Positions 48,059 to 58,095 of a stretch of 64,000 nucleotides of DNA are shown piece by piece. The notes beneath the pieces were generated by a model. The model saw only the letters and a program-made list of their open reading frames with translations, searched no databases and was not told where the DNA came from. The number at the start of each line of letters is the position of its first letter. Position 1 is the first letter of the stretch. Both the position numbers and the translations under genes were made by a program. Source of the stretch: Crenobacter luteus (GTDB taxonomy: Bacteria; Pseudomonadota; Gammaproteobacteria; Burkholderiales; Chromobacteriaceae); NCBI RefSeq assembly GCF_004345725.1, contig NZ_SLXG01000010.1:32033-96032 (forward strand), read 5' to 3'.

Positions 48059-49241
48059 CGTGAACGCCATGCGCGCCTGGCTCGACGCGCGCGCCACCGC
48101 GCTGACCGGGCGCGACACCGTCCCCCTGCTTGCCGCGCTCGGCCGCGTGCTCGCCGCCGACGTGGTCGCGACGCTCGACGTGCCGCCGCACGACAACAGC
48201 GCGATGGACGGCTACGCGGTGCGCGTGGCCGAGCTCGGCCAACCCTTGCCGGTCAGCCAGCGCATCCCCGCCGGCACGGTGCCCAGGGCGCTGGCCGACG
48301 GCAGCGTCGCGCGCATCTTCACCGGCGCGCCGCTGCCGCCGGGCGCCGACGCGGTGGTGATGCAGGAAGTGTGCACCGTCGGCGCCGACGGCCGCGTGTC
48401 GGTCGACGCCGAGGTGACGCTCGGCCAGAACATCCGCCGCGCCGGCAGCGACATCGCCGCCGGCAGCGTGGTCGCGCCGGCCGGCAAGCGCCTGACGCCA
48501 GCCGACCTCGGCCTGCTGGCGTCGATCGGCATAGCCGAAGTCGACGTGATCCGCCCCCTGCGCGTCGCGGTGTTCTTCACCGGCGACGAGCTGGCCGAGC
48601 CGGGCGAACCCCTGGCCGACGGCAAGATCTACAACTCCAACCGCTACTGGCTGACGCCCTTGTTGCTGCAGCTCGGTTGCGAGGTCACCGACCTGGGCAC
48701 CGTTCCGGACGACTTCGGCGCGACGCGCGAGGCGCTGACCGACGCGGCCGACTTCGCCGACATCATCCTGACCTGCGGCGGCGTGTCGGTCGGCGAGGAG
48801 GACCACGTCAAGGCGGCGGTCGAGGCGGTCGGCACGCTCGACTTGTGGAAGATCGCGATCAAGCCGGGCAAGCCGTTCGCCTTCGGCCGCGTCGGCGCCG
48901 CCGACTTCATCGGCCTGCCGGGCAACCCGGTGTCCGGCTACGTGACCTTCCACGTGTTCGTGCGCCGCTACCTCGAACAGCGCCAGGGCCTGGCCGAGGT
49001 GCGCGAGCCGAGCGTGATCCGGCTGAAGGCGGCGTTCGAGTGGACGCGCGCCGACGCCCGCCGCGAGGAATACCTGCGCGTCAAGCGCGTCGTCGAGAAC
49101 GGCGAGACGGTGCTGGCGCGCTTCGCCAACCAGAACTCCGGCGTGCTGTCGTCGTGCGCGTGGGCCGACGGCCTGGTGCGCCTCGCGCCGGGGCAGACGG
49201 TCGCGCCGGGCGACTGGGTCGACTACCTGCCGTTCGAGTAA
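48042..49241 (+). CDS. moeA: Molybdopterin molybdenumtransferase
   Basis: This 399-residue enzyme inserts molybdate into adenylated molybdopterin. It has LDVPPHDNSAMDGYAVRVAE, RIFTGAPLPPGADAVVMQE, VAVFFTGDELAEPGEPL, YNSNRYWL, TCGGVSVGEEDHVK and GLPGNPVSGYVTF. The ATG at 48042 lies within the mobB end, so the two are cotranscribed. Domain IV closes the protein. Confidence 0.95.
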   Translation: MQSFLDVNAMRAWLDARATALTGRDTVPLLAALGRVLAADVVATLDVPPHDNSAMDGYAVRVAELGQPLPVSQRIPAGTVPRALADGSVARIFTGAPLPPGADAVVMQEVCTVGADGRVSVDAEVTLGQNIRRAGSDIAAGSVVAPAGKRLTPADLGLLASIGIAEVDVIRPLRVAVFFTGDELAEPGEPLADGKIYNSNRYWLTPLLLQLGCEVTDLGTVPDDFGATREALTDAADFADIILTCGGVSVGEEDHVKAAVEAVGTLDLWKIAIKPGKPFAFGRVGAADFIGLPGNPVSGYVTFHVFVRRYLEQRQGLAEVREPSVIRLKAAFEWTRADARREEYLRVKRVVENGETVLARFANQNSGVLSSCAWADGLVRLAPGQTVAPGDWVDYLPFE

Positions 49242-49244
49242 GCG

Positions 49245-49589
49245 ATGCCGAACGTCTCCTTCTTCGACGAGGCCGGCGCGCCGGTCGCGACGCTCGACGC
49301 GGTCGAAGGCGACAAGCTGATCGACCTGGCGCAGTTCCACGGCCTGCCGCTGCACTGGCGCTGCGGGCAGGGCACCTGCGGCACCTGCAGGGTGCGCGTC
49401 GTCATCGCCGGCGCGCCGCCGCTGCCGGTCGGCCGGCTCGAGCGCAACGTGCTGTTGCGCGAGCAGCTGATCGACACGGCCGCCGCGCTGTCCGATGCGT
49501 GGCCGGCCGACGGGTCGCGCTGGCGGCTCGCCTGTCACGTCGCGGTCGGCGATGCCGACCTTGCGGTGACGTTGCCGAGCCCGCCCTGA
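49245..49589 (+). CDS. Plant-type [2Fe-2S] ferredoxin-like protein
   Basis: This 114-residue protein has a cluster motif of Cys spaced C-x4-C-x2-C in WRCGQGTCGTCRV and a fourth Cys in RLACHVAV. The fold is the beta-grasp ferredoxin. It follows moeA after three bases and so is likely cotranscribed with it. The partner enzyme is not evident; a role with a molybdenum enzyme or with the distant Rieske oxygenase is possible but unsupported. Confidence 0.8.
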   Translation: MPNVSFFDEAGAPVATLDAVEGDKLIDLAQFHGLPLHWRCGQGTCGTCRVRVVIAGAPPLPVGRLERNVLLREQLIDTAAALSDAWPADGSRWRLACHVAVGDADLAVTLPSPP

Positions 49590-49623
49590 GCGTCTTACAC
49601 TGGCGATTCTCACCGGAGTCGCC

Positions 49624-50784
49624 ATGCCCGCATCCCAAGACCTGCTCGCGCGGCTGGTCGCGTTCGACACCACCAGCCGCCGCTCCAACCTCGACCTGAT
49701 CGACTGGGTCGCCGACTACCTGTTCGACCACGGCCTGCGCCCGCGCCTGAGCTACAGCGACGACCAGCACAAGGCCAACCTGTTCGTGCGCATCGGCGCC
49801 GACGACGCGCCGGCGCTGGTGCTGTCCGGCCACACCGACGTGGTGCCGGTCGACGGCCAGGACTGGCACACCAACCCGTTCACGCTGACCGAGAAGGACG
49901 GCCGCCTGTACGGTCGCGGCAGCGCCGACATGAAGGGCTTCATCGCCAGCAGCCTCGCGCTGGTGCCGCAGGCGGTCGATTTGGCGGGCGCGGGCCGCCT
50001 GGCGCGCCCGATCGCGCTGGCGCTGTCCTACGACGAGGAGGTCGGCTGCATCGGCGTGCGCCGGCTGATCGCCGACGTGGTCGCCGCCGGCGAGCGCGTG
50101 TCGGGCGTCATCGTCGGCGAGCCGACCGAGATGCGGCCGGTGATCGCGCACAAGGGCATCGCGCAGTACCGCGTGAAGGTGACCGGCCGCGAGGCGCATT
50201 CGTCGCTGACGCCCTACGGCGTCAACGCGATCGAATACGCCGCCAAGCTGATCGTGCACCTTCGAAGGTTGGCCGAGACCGAGGCGGCCTTCGGCCATCG
50301 CAACGCGCTCTACGACGTGCCGTTCACGACGCTGCAGACCGGCCTGGTGACGGGCGGCGTCGCCGCCAACATCGTGCCGCGCGACTGCGAGTTCGTGTTC
50401 GAATGCCGCTGGCTGCCCGGCGACGATCCGCAGCGCTTCACAGACTCGCTGCTCGACTACGTCGGCCAGCTCGTCGGCGAGATGCGCGAGGTCGCGCCCG
50501 AGGCCGACATCCGGATCGAGCCGCTGGTGCATTGCCCGGCCTTCGAATCGGAGGAGGGCTCGGCGGTGCGTACCGAGACCGCGCGCCTGTGCGGCTGCGC
50601 CGACGGCGCCGGCGTCGCCTACGCGACCGAGGCCGGGCTGTTTCAGGAGGCCGGCTTCCCGGCGGTGGTGTGCGGTCCGGGCTCGATCCGCGAGGCGCAC
50701 AAGCCGAACGAGTTCGTCGAGGCCGCGCAGCTGGCCGCCTGCGACGACTGGCTCGCGCGTCTGCTGGTGCCGCCGGCGCGTTAA
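49624..50784 (+). CDS. argE: Acetylornithine deacetylase
   Basis: This 386-residue M20-family zinc hydrolase removes acetyl from N-acetylornithine in arginine synthesis. Metal and catalytic residues are in VLSGHTDVVPVDGQDW, YGRGSADMKGFIA and SYDEEVGCIGVR. GREAHSSLTPYGVNAIEY marks the dimerisation domain, and the closing His is in REAHKPNEFVE. It ends at a terminator shared with the HD-GYP gene. Confidence 0.9.
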   Translation: MPASQDLLARLVAFDTTSRRSNLDLIDWVADYLFDHGLRPRLSYSDDQHKANLFVRIGADDAPALVLSGHTDVVPVDGQDWHTNPFTLTEKDGRLYGRGSADMKGFIASSLALVPQAVDLAGAGRLARPIALALSYDEEVGCIGVRRLIADVVAAGERVSGVIVGEPTEMRPVIAHKGIAQYRVKVTGREAHSSLTPYGVNAIEYAAKLIVHLRRLAETEAAFGHRNALYDVPFTTLQTGLVTGGVAANIVPRDCEFVFECRWLPGDDPQRFTDSLLDYVGQLVGEMREVAPEADIRIEPLVHCPAFESEEGSAVRTETARLCGCADGAGVAYATEAGLFQEAGFPAVVCGPGSIREAHKPNEFVEAAQLAACDDWLARLLVPPAR

Positions 50785-50807
50785 GTGCCGAACGCGTCCC
50801 GCGAAGC

Positions 50808-50839
50808 GAGAACGCCGCCCGGCGAGGGCGGCGTTTCTC
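50808..50839. terminator. Hairpin between convergent argE and the HD-GYP gene
   Basis: A 9-bp GC core plus flanking GAGA/TCTC pairs forms a stem with a 5-base loop and short A/T on both sides. It lies in the 53-base gap between convergent stops, reaching the last bases of the minus-strand gene. Confidence 0.65.
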
Positions 50840-51998
50840 ATTTCCACAGCCGCACGAGGAAGGCCGGCCGCACGCCGGCGGCGGAGAGCGACGCCGCCTC
50901 GACGATCTTGTGCTGCGGGTTGCGCGCGTCGCGCGGCAGCGGTTCGGCGTACGGCGGGCCGTCGACCTTGCGCAGCGCGGCGACGCGCGGCGTGTTCGCC
51001 TTGTCGCCGCGCTGGGTGACGACGGCGATCTCGTTGCTGGCGAGCTTGACGAAGCTGCCGGGCGGGTAGACGCCGAGCTCCTTGATCAGCAGCGCGACGT
51101 AAGTGGGGTCGAAGGCGCCGAACTCGCCCTTGAACAGCCGCGCCAGCGCGGCCGACGGCAGCTGGCCGGGGCGCTGCGCGTTGCCGACCAGCAGCGCGGC
51201 GAGCACGTCGACCAGGCGCAAGAGCTGCGCGTGCGGGTGGATTTCGGCGGCGGCGAGGCCCATCGGGTAGCCGCTGCCGTCCGCATCCTCGTGGTGCTGC
51301 TGGACGAGCTCGTGCCAGCGCGCGTCGTCGACGCCGGCTTCGCGCAGGATGGCCGACGACAGGAGCGGGTGGGCGAACATCGCCTCGCGCTGCTCGTCGC
51401 TCAGCGACTCGCCCTGCTGCGCGAGCTGGTTGTGCAAGAGCGTGACCGACACGTTCATCGTCAGCGCCGCGCACAGCAGCGCCTTGTATTCTGCCGGCTC
51501 AAGGCCCAGACGCCGGCCGAGCACCGCCAAGAGCGCGGCGCTGTGCAGGCTGTGCGCGCTGCCGTAGTCGGCGAACGGCACCAGGAGGCAGGCGGCGATC
51601 AACCCGTCCGGGCTGCGCTCGGCCAGGCTCGCGAGGCCGTCGGCGACGTCGCGGATCGCGTCGGCGAAACCCCTGACCGCCAGCGCGTGGTTGAGCAGGC
51701 CCCTGACGCGGCGGGTCAGGAAGTCGAGCTCGACCAGCGGGTTCTTCGGCCGCGCCGCTTCCTCGGCCTCGCGCTGGGCGGCGGCGCGTTCGCGCTTTTC
51801 GCGCTCGAGCCGCGCCTCGACCTCGTCGGCGTCGCCGGTGCCGACCGTCAGCAGCTTGTCGCGCTGCTCGGGGCTCAGCACGTAGTGGCCCTTCTTGAGC
51901 AGCAGGATGCCGTTCTTGGCGTAGACGTCGACCTGCAGTTCCTGGCCGACGCGGACCAAGAGCGGCGGCAGTTTGGCGGTGTTACGGGTTTCGCTCAT
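50838..51998 (-). CDS. Degenerate HD-GYP domain protein
   Basis: This is a protein of about 386 residues. An N-terminal DUF3391-like part (VRVGQELQVDVYAKNGILLL) is followed by a charged linker and an HD-GYP domain. HSLHSAALLAVLG and QQHHEDADGSGYPMGLA are kept, but the HD metal pair is replaced (AALTMNVSVTLLHNQ where HDIGK is expected). It probably cannot hydrolyse cyclic di-GMP and may act as a sensor or scaffold. The start at 51998 is nine codons inside the open frame and has no strong binding site. Confidence 0.75.
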   Translation of the reverse strand: MSETRNTAKLPPLLVRVGQELQVDVYAKNGILLLKKGHYVLSPEQRDKLLTVGTGDADEVEARLEREKRERAAAQREAEEAARPKNPLVELDFLTRRVRGLLNHALAVRGFADAIRDVADGLASLAERSPDGLIAACLLVPFADYGSAHSLHSAALLAVLGRRLGLEPAEYKALLCAALTMNVSVTLLHNQLAQQGESLSDEQREAMFAHPLLSSAILREAGVDDARWHELVQQHHEDADGSGYPMGLAAAEIHPHAQLLRLVDVLAALLVGNAQRPGQLPSAALARLFKGEFGAFDPTYVALLIKELGVYPPGSFVKLASNEIAVVTQRGDKANTPRVAALRKVDGPPYAEPLPRDARNPQHKIVEAASLSAAGVRPAFLVRLWK

Positions 51999-52055
51999 AT
52001 TCGCAGACTCTGACAGACGCCTCATTCTAGCCGCGCGACGCGCCGCGGTGGCGGC

Positions 52056-55000
52056 TCAGCGCGGCAGCTCGTTCCACGCCTTTTGCAGCCGCTTGACCGA
52101 CACCGGGAACGGCGTCTTCAGCTCCTGCGCGAACAGGCCGACGCGCAATTCCTCGATCAGCCAGCGGTAGGCCAACAGTTCGGCCGACGCGCCCTCGCGT
52201 TGTTCCTCCTCGGCGACGCGCGTCTCCCACTGCTTCCACAACTCGCGCACCTCGGCGCCGCGCTGGCCGTCGCGCTGCGGGTTGGCCGGCTGCTTGTCCA
52301 TGCGCAAGCCCATCGCCTTCATGTAGCGCGGCAGGTGCGGCAGCTGCTCCCACGGCGTTGCGGCGAGAAAGCCCTTGTAGACGAGGCGGTCGAGCTGTTG
52401 CTTGAGTTCCACGCCGAGGCGGTGTTTCGCGAGCTTGGCGTTCAGCGTCTGGTACTCGGCGGCGATCTGGTTGAGGTAGCCGGTGACCGCCTGGGTGACC
52501 GCCGGCAGCTTGGTGCGCGCGCGCGCGACCTGGTCCTTGAACTGTTTCTCGTTGCGCGGCAAGGGGTCGTCGCCGATGAAGGCGCGGTCGCAGATCGCGG
52601 CGATCGCGTCTTCCAGGAGGTCGTCCGAGTTGGCGACGCCGCGCAAGAGCAGCGCGGTTTGCGTGAAGCCGGGCAGGCCCTTCCTGAGCTGCTTCATCTG
52701 CTCCTTCAACTGGAACTGGATCAGCCGCACCACGCCGGCGCGCATCGCCACGTTGGCCGAGGCCTCGGTGTCGAACAGGCGGATCGCGACCTTGTCGTCC
52801 TCGATGCACAGCGCCGGGTAGCCGGTCAGTTGCGCGCGGCCGCGCGCGAACTTGATCGACGCCGGCAGCTCGCCGAAGTCCCACGTCTTGACGTCGTCGC
52901 GCTCGATGTCGAGCGTGCTGTCGGAGAACGCCAGCTGCGCCGCCTGGCCGAACTGCTTTTGCAATTCGATCAGGTCGCGTCCCATGCCCAGTTCCTGCTT
53001 GCCGTCGTCGATCACGCGGAAGTTGAACAGGCAGTGCGCCGGCAGCTCGATGCCAGCGAAGTCGTCCGCCTCGACCTTCAGCCCGCCGGTCTCGCGCAGG
53101 ATGAAGCGCGCCAGCTGCGGCGCGATCGGCTCGCTGCGGTCGACCTTCCAGTCGAGGAAGCGGGTCACGAAGTCCGGCACCGGCACGCAGCTGCGGCGGA
53201 TCTGCTTGGGCAGGCCCTTGATCAGCAGCGCGAGCTTCTCGCGGATCATGCCTGGCACCAGCCATTCGAACGGCGCCGGCGTCAGCCGGTTCAGGATGGG
53301 CAGCGGCACGTCGACGGTCACGCCGTCGAGCGGGTGGCGCGGCTCGAAGCGGTAGCGCAGCCTGAGGCGGCCGTCCGGCGTGTCCAGCCACTCGGGGAAC
53401 TGCTCCTCGGTGATGTTCTCGGCCGCGTGCTGCATCAGGTAGTCGCGCGTCAGCCACAGGCGCTTGGGCTCCTCGGCCTCGGCCGACTTGCGCCACGCCT
53501 CGAAGCTGGCCGCGTCGACCACCTCGGCCGGGATGCGCTTGTCGTAAAAGCCGAACAGCACCTCGTCGTCGACCAGCACGTCCTGGCGGCGCGCCTTGTG
53601 TTCGAGCTGCTCGACCTCGCGGATCAGCCGGTTGTTGTGCTGGAAGAACGGCGCGTTGCTCGAATACTCGCCGGCGACCAGCGCGCCGCGGATGAACAGC
53701 TCGCGGGCGACGATGGGGTCGATGCGGCCGTAGCTGACCGGGCGGCGCGGGATCACCGTCAGCCCGTACAGCGTGACGCGTTCGCTGGCGACCACCTCGC
53801 CGCGCGCCTTTTCCCAGTGCGGGTCGAAGTAGTGCGACTTGACCAGGTGCGGCGCGAGCTTCTCGATCCATTCCGGGTCGATCTTGCCGACGCAGCGCGC
53901 GTAGAGCCTGGACGTCTCGGTCAGCTCGGCGGCGACCAGCCACTTCGGCTTGGCCTTCTTCAGTCCCGAGGCCGGGAAGATGTGGAAATGGCTGCCGCGC
54001 GCGCCGAGGTAGTCGTCGCCGTCGAGCGACTTCATGCCGACGTTGCCGATCAGGCCGGTCAGGAGCGCCTTGTGGATCTGCTCGTAGGTGGCCGGCGTGT
54101 CGTTCAGGCGCAGCTCGAGGTCGGCGGCGATCTGCGCGAGCTGGCCGTGCAGCTCGCGCCACTCGCGCATGCGGATGTGCGACAGGAAGTGCTCGTGGCA
54201 GACGTTGATCAGCTGGCGGTTCGACTTCTTGTGCTTCAAGGCGTCGTCGAAGAAGTCCCACAGCGCGATGAACGACAGGAAGTCCGAGCCCTCGTCCTTG
54301 AACTTCGCCTGCGCGCGTTCGGCCGCCTCGCGCGCCTCGAACGGCCGCTCGCGCGGGTCCTGGATCGACAGCGCCGACGCGAGGATCAGCATCTCGCGCA
54401 CGCAGTGCTGCTCGCGCGCGGCCAGCAGCATGCGGCCGATCTTCGGGTCGACCGGGATGCGCGCGAGCTCGCGGCCGATAGGCGTCAACTCGTTGCGCTC
54501 GGTCACCGCGCCCAGTTCCAAGAGCACCTGGTAGCCGTCGGCGATCAGCCGCGACGACGGCGCCTCGATGAAGGGGAACTGGTCGACCTCACCTAGCCTG
54601 AGCGCCGCCATGCGCAGGATCACCGCCGCGAGGTTGCTCCTGAGGATTTCCGGGTCGGTGAACGCCGGACGGGCGTTGAAGTCGTCTTCCGAATAAAGGC
54701 GGATGCACACGCCGCTCGAGACGCGGCCGCAGCGGCCGGCGCGCTGGCGCGCGGCGGCCTGCGAAATCTTCTCGACCAAGAGCTGCTCGACCTTGGCGCG
54801 CGGACTATAGCGGTTCAGCCGCGCAAGGCCGGTGTCGATCACGTACTTGATGCCGGGCACGGTCAGCGAGGTCTCGGCGACGTTGGTCGCCAGCACCACG
54901 CGACGGCCGCCCGAGGGGCGGAAGATCTTCTGCTGGTCCTCGTTGGAAAGGCGCGCGAACAACGGCAGGATCTCGTAGCCGCGGACCGGCGATTTCCTCA

Positions 55001-55931
55001 GCGCCTCGGCGGTATCGCGGATCTCGCGCTCGCCGGGCAGGAAAACCAGCACGTCGCCCGGGCCGAGCCGCGAAAGTTCGTCGACCGCGTCGACGATCGC
55101 CTGTTCCATCTCGATCTCGGCCTCGTCCTCGTCGCGCTCGCTCAGCGGCCGGTAGCGGACCTCGACCGGGTAGGTGCGGCCGGAGACCTCGATCACCGGC
55201 GCGTTGTCGAAATGCTTCGCGAAGCGGTCGGCGTCGATGGTGGCCGAGGTGATGATGACCTTGAGGTCGGGCCGGCGCGGCAACAGCTGCTTCAGATAGC
55301 CGAGCAGGAAGTCGATGTTGAGGCTGCGCTCGTGCGCCTCGTCGATGATGATCGTGTCGTAGGCGGTCAGGAAGCGGTCGGTCTGCGTCTCGGCCAGCAG
55401 GATGCCGTCGGTCATCAGCTTCAGGTAGCTCTTCTCCGAGGTCTTGTCGGTGAAGCGCACCTTGAAGCCGACCACCTCGCCGATGCTCGACTTCAGCTCC
55501 TGCGCGATGCGCGTCGCCACCGAGCGCGCCGCCAGACGCCGCGGTTGCGTGTGGCCGATCAGGCCGGCGACGCCGCGTCCCAGCTCGAGGCAGATCTTCG
55601 GTATCTGCGTGGTCTTGCCCGAGCCGGTCTCGCCGCAGATGATGGTCACCTGGTTCTTGTCGATCGCCGCCTTGAGCTCGGCCAACTTCTGGTTGACCGG
55701 CAGGTCGGGGTCGAACTCGGGGCGGGGCAGGTGCGCGCGGCGCGCGGCGACGCGCTCGCGCGAGCGTTCGATCTGGGCGGCGATATCGGCCAGCAGGCGG
55801 TCGGCCGGCTGGCCGCGTTTCATGCGTTCGACGGCGTCGGACAGCTTGCGGCGCAGCGCGTGCTGGTCGCGCAACAGGCAATGGGGCAGGGCGGCCTTGA
55901 GGTCGGCCAGGGACGGGACGGGCGTCGTCAT
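52056..55931 (-). CDS. hrpA: ATP-dependent RNA helicase HrpA
   Basis: This 1291-residue DEAH helicase has the long HrpA form. Motif I is ICGETGSGKTTQIPK, motif II is IIIDEAHERSLN, motif III is ITSATID and motif VI is QRAGRCGRVSSG. The HA2 and OB-fold domains and a long C-terminal DUF3418 region (to VKRLQKAWNELP) follow. In E. coli HrpA processes fimbrial mRNA and rescues stalled ribosomes. The start at 55931 matches the family; the frame is open 21 codons more. Confidence 0.95.
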   Translation of the reverse strand: MTTPVPSLADLKAALPHCLLRDQHALRRKLSDAVERMKRGQPADRLLADIAAQIERSRERVAARRAHLPRPEFDPDLPVNQKLAELKAAIDKNQVTIICGETGSGKTTQIPKICLELGRGVAGLIGHTQPRRLAARSVATRIAQELKSSIGEVVGFKVRFTDKTSEKSYLKLMTDGILLAETQTDRFLTAYDTIIIDEAHERSLNIDFLLGYLKQLLPRRPDLKVIITSATIDADRFAKHFDNAPVIEVSGRTYPVEVRYRPLSERDEDEAEIEMEQAIVDAVDELSRLGPGDVLVFLPGEREIRDTAEALRKSPVRGYEILPLFARLSNEDQQKIFRPSGGRRVVLATNVAETSLTVPGIKYVIDTGLARLNRYSPRAKVEQLLVEKISQAAARQRAGRCGRVSSGVCIRLYSEDDFNARPAFTDPEILRSNLAAVILRMAALRLGEVDQFPFIEAPSSRLIADGYQVLLELGAVTERNELTPIGRELARIPVDPKIGRMLLAAREQHCVREMLILASALSIQDPRERPFEAREAAERAQAKFKDEGSDFLSFIALWDFFDDALKHKKSNRQLINVCHEHFLSHIRMREWRELHGQLAQIAADLELRLNDTPATYEQIHKALLTGLIGNVGMKSLDGDDYLGARGSHFHIFPASGLKKAKPKWLVAAELTETSRLYARCVGKIDPEWIEKLAPHLVKSHYFDPHWEKARGEVVASERVTLYGLTVIPRRPVSYGRIDPIVARELFIRGALVAGEYSSNAPFFQHNNRLIREVEQLEHKARRQDVLVDDEVLFGFYDKRIPAEVVDAASFEAWRKSAEAEEPKRLWLTRDYLMQHAAENITEEQFPEWLDTPDGRLRLRYRFEPRHPLDGVTVDVPLPILNRLTPAPFEWLVPGMIREKLALLIKGLPKQIRRSCVPVPDFVTRFLDWKVDRSEPIAPQLARFILRETGGLKVEADDFAGIELPAHCLFNFRVIDDGKQELGMGRDLIELQKQFGQAAQLAFSDSTLDIERDDVKTWDFGELPASIKFARGRAQLTGYPALCIEDDKVAIRLFDTEASANVAMRAGVVRLIQFQLKEQMKQLRKGLPGFTQTALLLRGVANSDDLLEDAIAAICDRAFIGDDPLPRNEKQFKDQVARARTKLPAVTQAVTGYLNQIAAEYQTLNAKLAKHRLGVELKQQLDRLVYKGFLAATPWEQLPHLPRYMKAMGLRMDKQPANPQRDGQRGAEVRELWKQWETRVAEEEQREGASAELLAYRWLIEELRVGLFAQELKTPFPVSVKRLQKAWNELPR

Positions 55932-56124
55932 GCGGCGTAAAGAGCGGAGTCGAAGGTCAAGCCGGCGATTATAGCAGAGCGGCCGCGCCGGCACGGCGGC
56001 GTGCCCCGCCGCGTCTTTGTCGCCCGGCAGCGAGCGTGCAGGGCGGGCGCCGGGAACAGCCGGCCGACCCGCGCCCCGCTCGCTGGCGTGCCGTCCGGCC
56101 GCGCTCAGCCCCGGGAGCTCGTCG

Positions 56125-57606
56125 TCAGGCCGCCGGCTGGTCGTGTCGTCTGACCGACTCGCCCAGTTCGGCCATCAGCCTGTCGAGCCGGCCGGTCGCG
56201 TCGGCGATGTGGCCGGTTTCGTCCGACAGCGCGCGCGTCGTCGCCGCGACGGCGGCGGTGTCGGCGGCGAAGTCGGCGAAGCCGCGTTTCTGTGTCTCGC
56301 CGGCGGCCGCGATCGCCGCCAGCAGCCCGGCCAGCCGGTGGGTGCCGTCTATCGTCGCGCCGAGCGTGCGTTGCGCGTGCGCCGCGTGCTCGCTGCCGGC
56401 GTGCATCTGCGCGTTGCCGTCCTGCATCGCGACGATTGCGGCCTCGGTCCCGTCGACGATCAGCGAGATCTTCTGGTCGATGTCCTGCGTCGCGTTCTGC
56501 GTACGCTCGGCCAACTTGCGGACTTCGTCGGCGACCACCGCGAAGCCGCGGCCCGATTCGCCGGCGCGCGCCGCTTCGATCGCCGCGTTCAGCGCCAAGA
56601 GGTTGGTCTGGTCGGCGATGTCGCGGATCAGCTTGACGATGCCGTTGACCTCGGCGCTCTTCTGGCCGAGCTCGTCGAGCCGGCCGGCTGCCGCGGCGAT
56701 CGCCGCGCGCGCCGACGCAAGTTGCGCGACCGCCGCGTCCATCGCGTCGCCGGCGCCGCTGGCCGCCTCGCCGGCGGCGCGCGCCACTTCGCGTGCGCGG
56801 TCCGATTCGGCGGCGTGCTCGCTCGACATCGCGGCCATCGCCTCGGCCGTCGCCATCATGCCCTCGGCGCGGGCGCGCTGCTTGGCCATGGTGCGCGCCA
56901 TCGATTCGGTGCTGGCGGCGATGTCGCGGCTCTCGCCGGACGCGGCGCCGATCGAGCGGGTCACCTGGGCCAGCAGCGCGGCGATCGCCGCGCTGGCGCA
57001 CTCGGCGTCGGCGCGCGCGGCGTCGAGCTTCGCCAGGCTTCGTGCCTTGGCGCGGTCGTAGGCCGTCGCCAGCGACAGCACGACGAGGGAGAGGCCGACC
57101 AGCGACTTGGCCTGCTGCAGCGGGTGGTGCTCGGCGCCGATCGGCGAGACGGGAAGCGCGCCCGGGGCGTTCGAGGCGAGGAAGACGACGGCGATGGCGG
57201 CGAGCGTCAGCGCCGACCAGACGAGGCCGGCGAGCCGGCCGCCGACGAACACCGCGGCGAACGGGATCGACGCGAACCATACGCTGCTCGTCGACAGGAT
57301 GCCGCCGTTGACGTAGACCATCCAGCACACCATGCCGTACATGCAGGCGACCACGTAGTGGGCGACCAGTCCGATCGCGCCGCTCGCGCGCAGCAGCGGC
57401 GGCCCGGCCAACAGGCCTGCGCCGCCGGCGAGGATGCCCCAGGCCATCGCCGGGTGGTGCAGCTTGAAATAGGACACGGCGAACAGCGGGGCGATCACCC
57501 CCGCCAAGAGCGCGACGCCGACCACGGTGCGCGCGCGGATCAGCGCGTCGTGCTCTTCGCGCACGCGCTCGGGGATGAACCATTCGGTGACAGCTTGCAG
57601 GGCCAT
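56125..57606 (-). CDS. Methyl-accepting chemotaxis protein with multi-span sensor
   Basis: This is a receptor of about 493 residues. The N-terminal part (residues 30-205) has six or so membrane spans and no large periplasmic loop. Next comes a coiled-coil signalling domain with the conserved hairpin tip [20 protein letters not shown], then [20 protein letters not shown]. The ATG at 57606 has AGGAAGGAA upstream. A membrane-embedded sensor suggests detection of energy state or a membrane signal. No HAMP domain is evident. Confidence 0.87.
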   Translation of the reverse strand: MALQAVTEWFIPERVREEHDALIRARTVVGVALLAGVIAPLFAVSYFKLHHPAMAWGILAGGAGLLAGPPLLRASGAIGLVAHYVVACMYGMVCWMVYVNGGILSTSSVWFASIPFAAVFVGGRLAGLVWSALTLAAIAVVFLASNAPGALPVSPIGAEHHPLQQAKSLVGLSLVVLSLATAYDRAKARSLAKLDAARADAECASAAIAALLAQVTRSIGAASGESRDIAASTESMARTMAKQRARAEGMMATAEAMAAMSSEHAAESDRAREVARAAGEAASGAGDAMDAAVAQLASARAAIAAAAGRLDELGQKSAEVNGIVKLIRDIADQTNLLALNAAIEAARAGESGRGFAVVADEVRKLAERTQNATQDIDQKISLIVDGTEAAIVAMQDGNAQMHAGSEHAAHAQRTLGATIDGTHRLAGLLAAIAAAGETQKRGFADFAADTAAVAATTRALSDETGHIADATGRLDRLMAELGESVRRHDQPAA

Positions 57607-58095
57607 GCGGCGTTCCTTCCTCTGTAGTCGCTGCCTCGTGAAGGCGCGATGTCGTTGTTGTTTTCGCTCCCGCGCGGGGCGTGGATCGAAAATAAAACAA
57701 ATGTTTGAATGCATCAATCGGGCGGGCGGGAGAAGCGGGGGATGCCACCGGCGCGCTGTCGTCGATTTGCCGCAGACGATGGGCGAGACAGCCGGTGGGC
57801 GGGCGTGGAAATCTTGCCGGCGAGGCCGGTACAAGGTCTTGTTTTGACTCGCGCTGCCGCCGGCTAAATGCCGTCTGCTGCGGATTTGTTGCACCAATTT
57901 GGCTTCGGCGCGTTTTTTTGCAAATTATTTGCCGTGCGCGCTTGCCCCGGGGGGGGATTTGGGACAGAATCCCCCCCCTCGGGCTCGCGGCGTCCGTGTC
58001 GCGCGCGTCTTTCGCAAACAAGTAATCCGTAAACCTCGTTATATCGAGCGGGATTCGGCTGGTCTTAAACCTTCGTTGATGGGGGTGTGGGAATA
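57607..58095. other. Intergenic region between MCP and Rieske oxygenase genes
   Basis: No gene is supported in these 489 bases. The part from 57650 to 58080 is richer in A/T than its neighbours and must hold divergent promoters. Its main structure is the G8/C8 hairpin at 57949-57978. Short T-runs at 57913-57919 and the TTGCAAATTATTTGC stretch are also present but not assigned. Confidence 0.6.
57949..57978. repeat. G8 / C8 inverted homopolymer hairpin
   Basis: Eight G followed by ATT at 57949-57959 pair perfectly with AAT and eight C at 57968-57978, with an 8-base loop. CCC and GGG outside can extend the stem across a small bulge. It lies about 120 bases before the Rieske oxygenase start. No T-run follows, so it is not a standard terminator. 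Confidence 0.75.
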
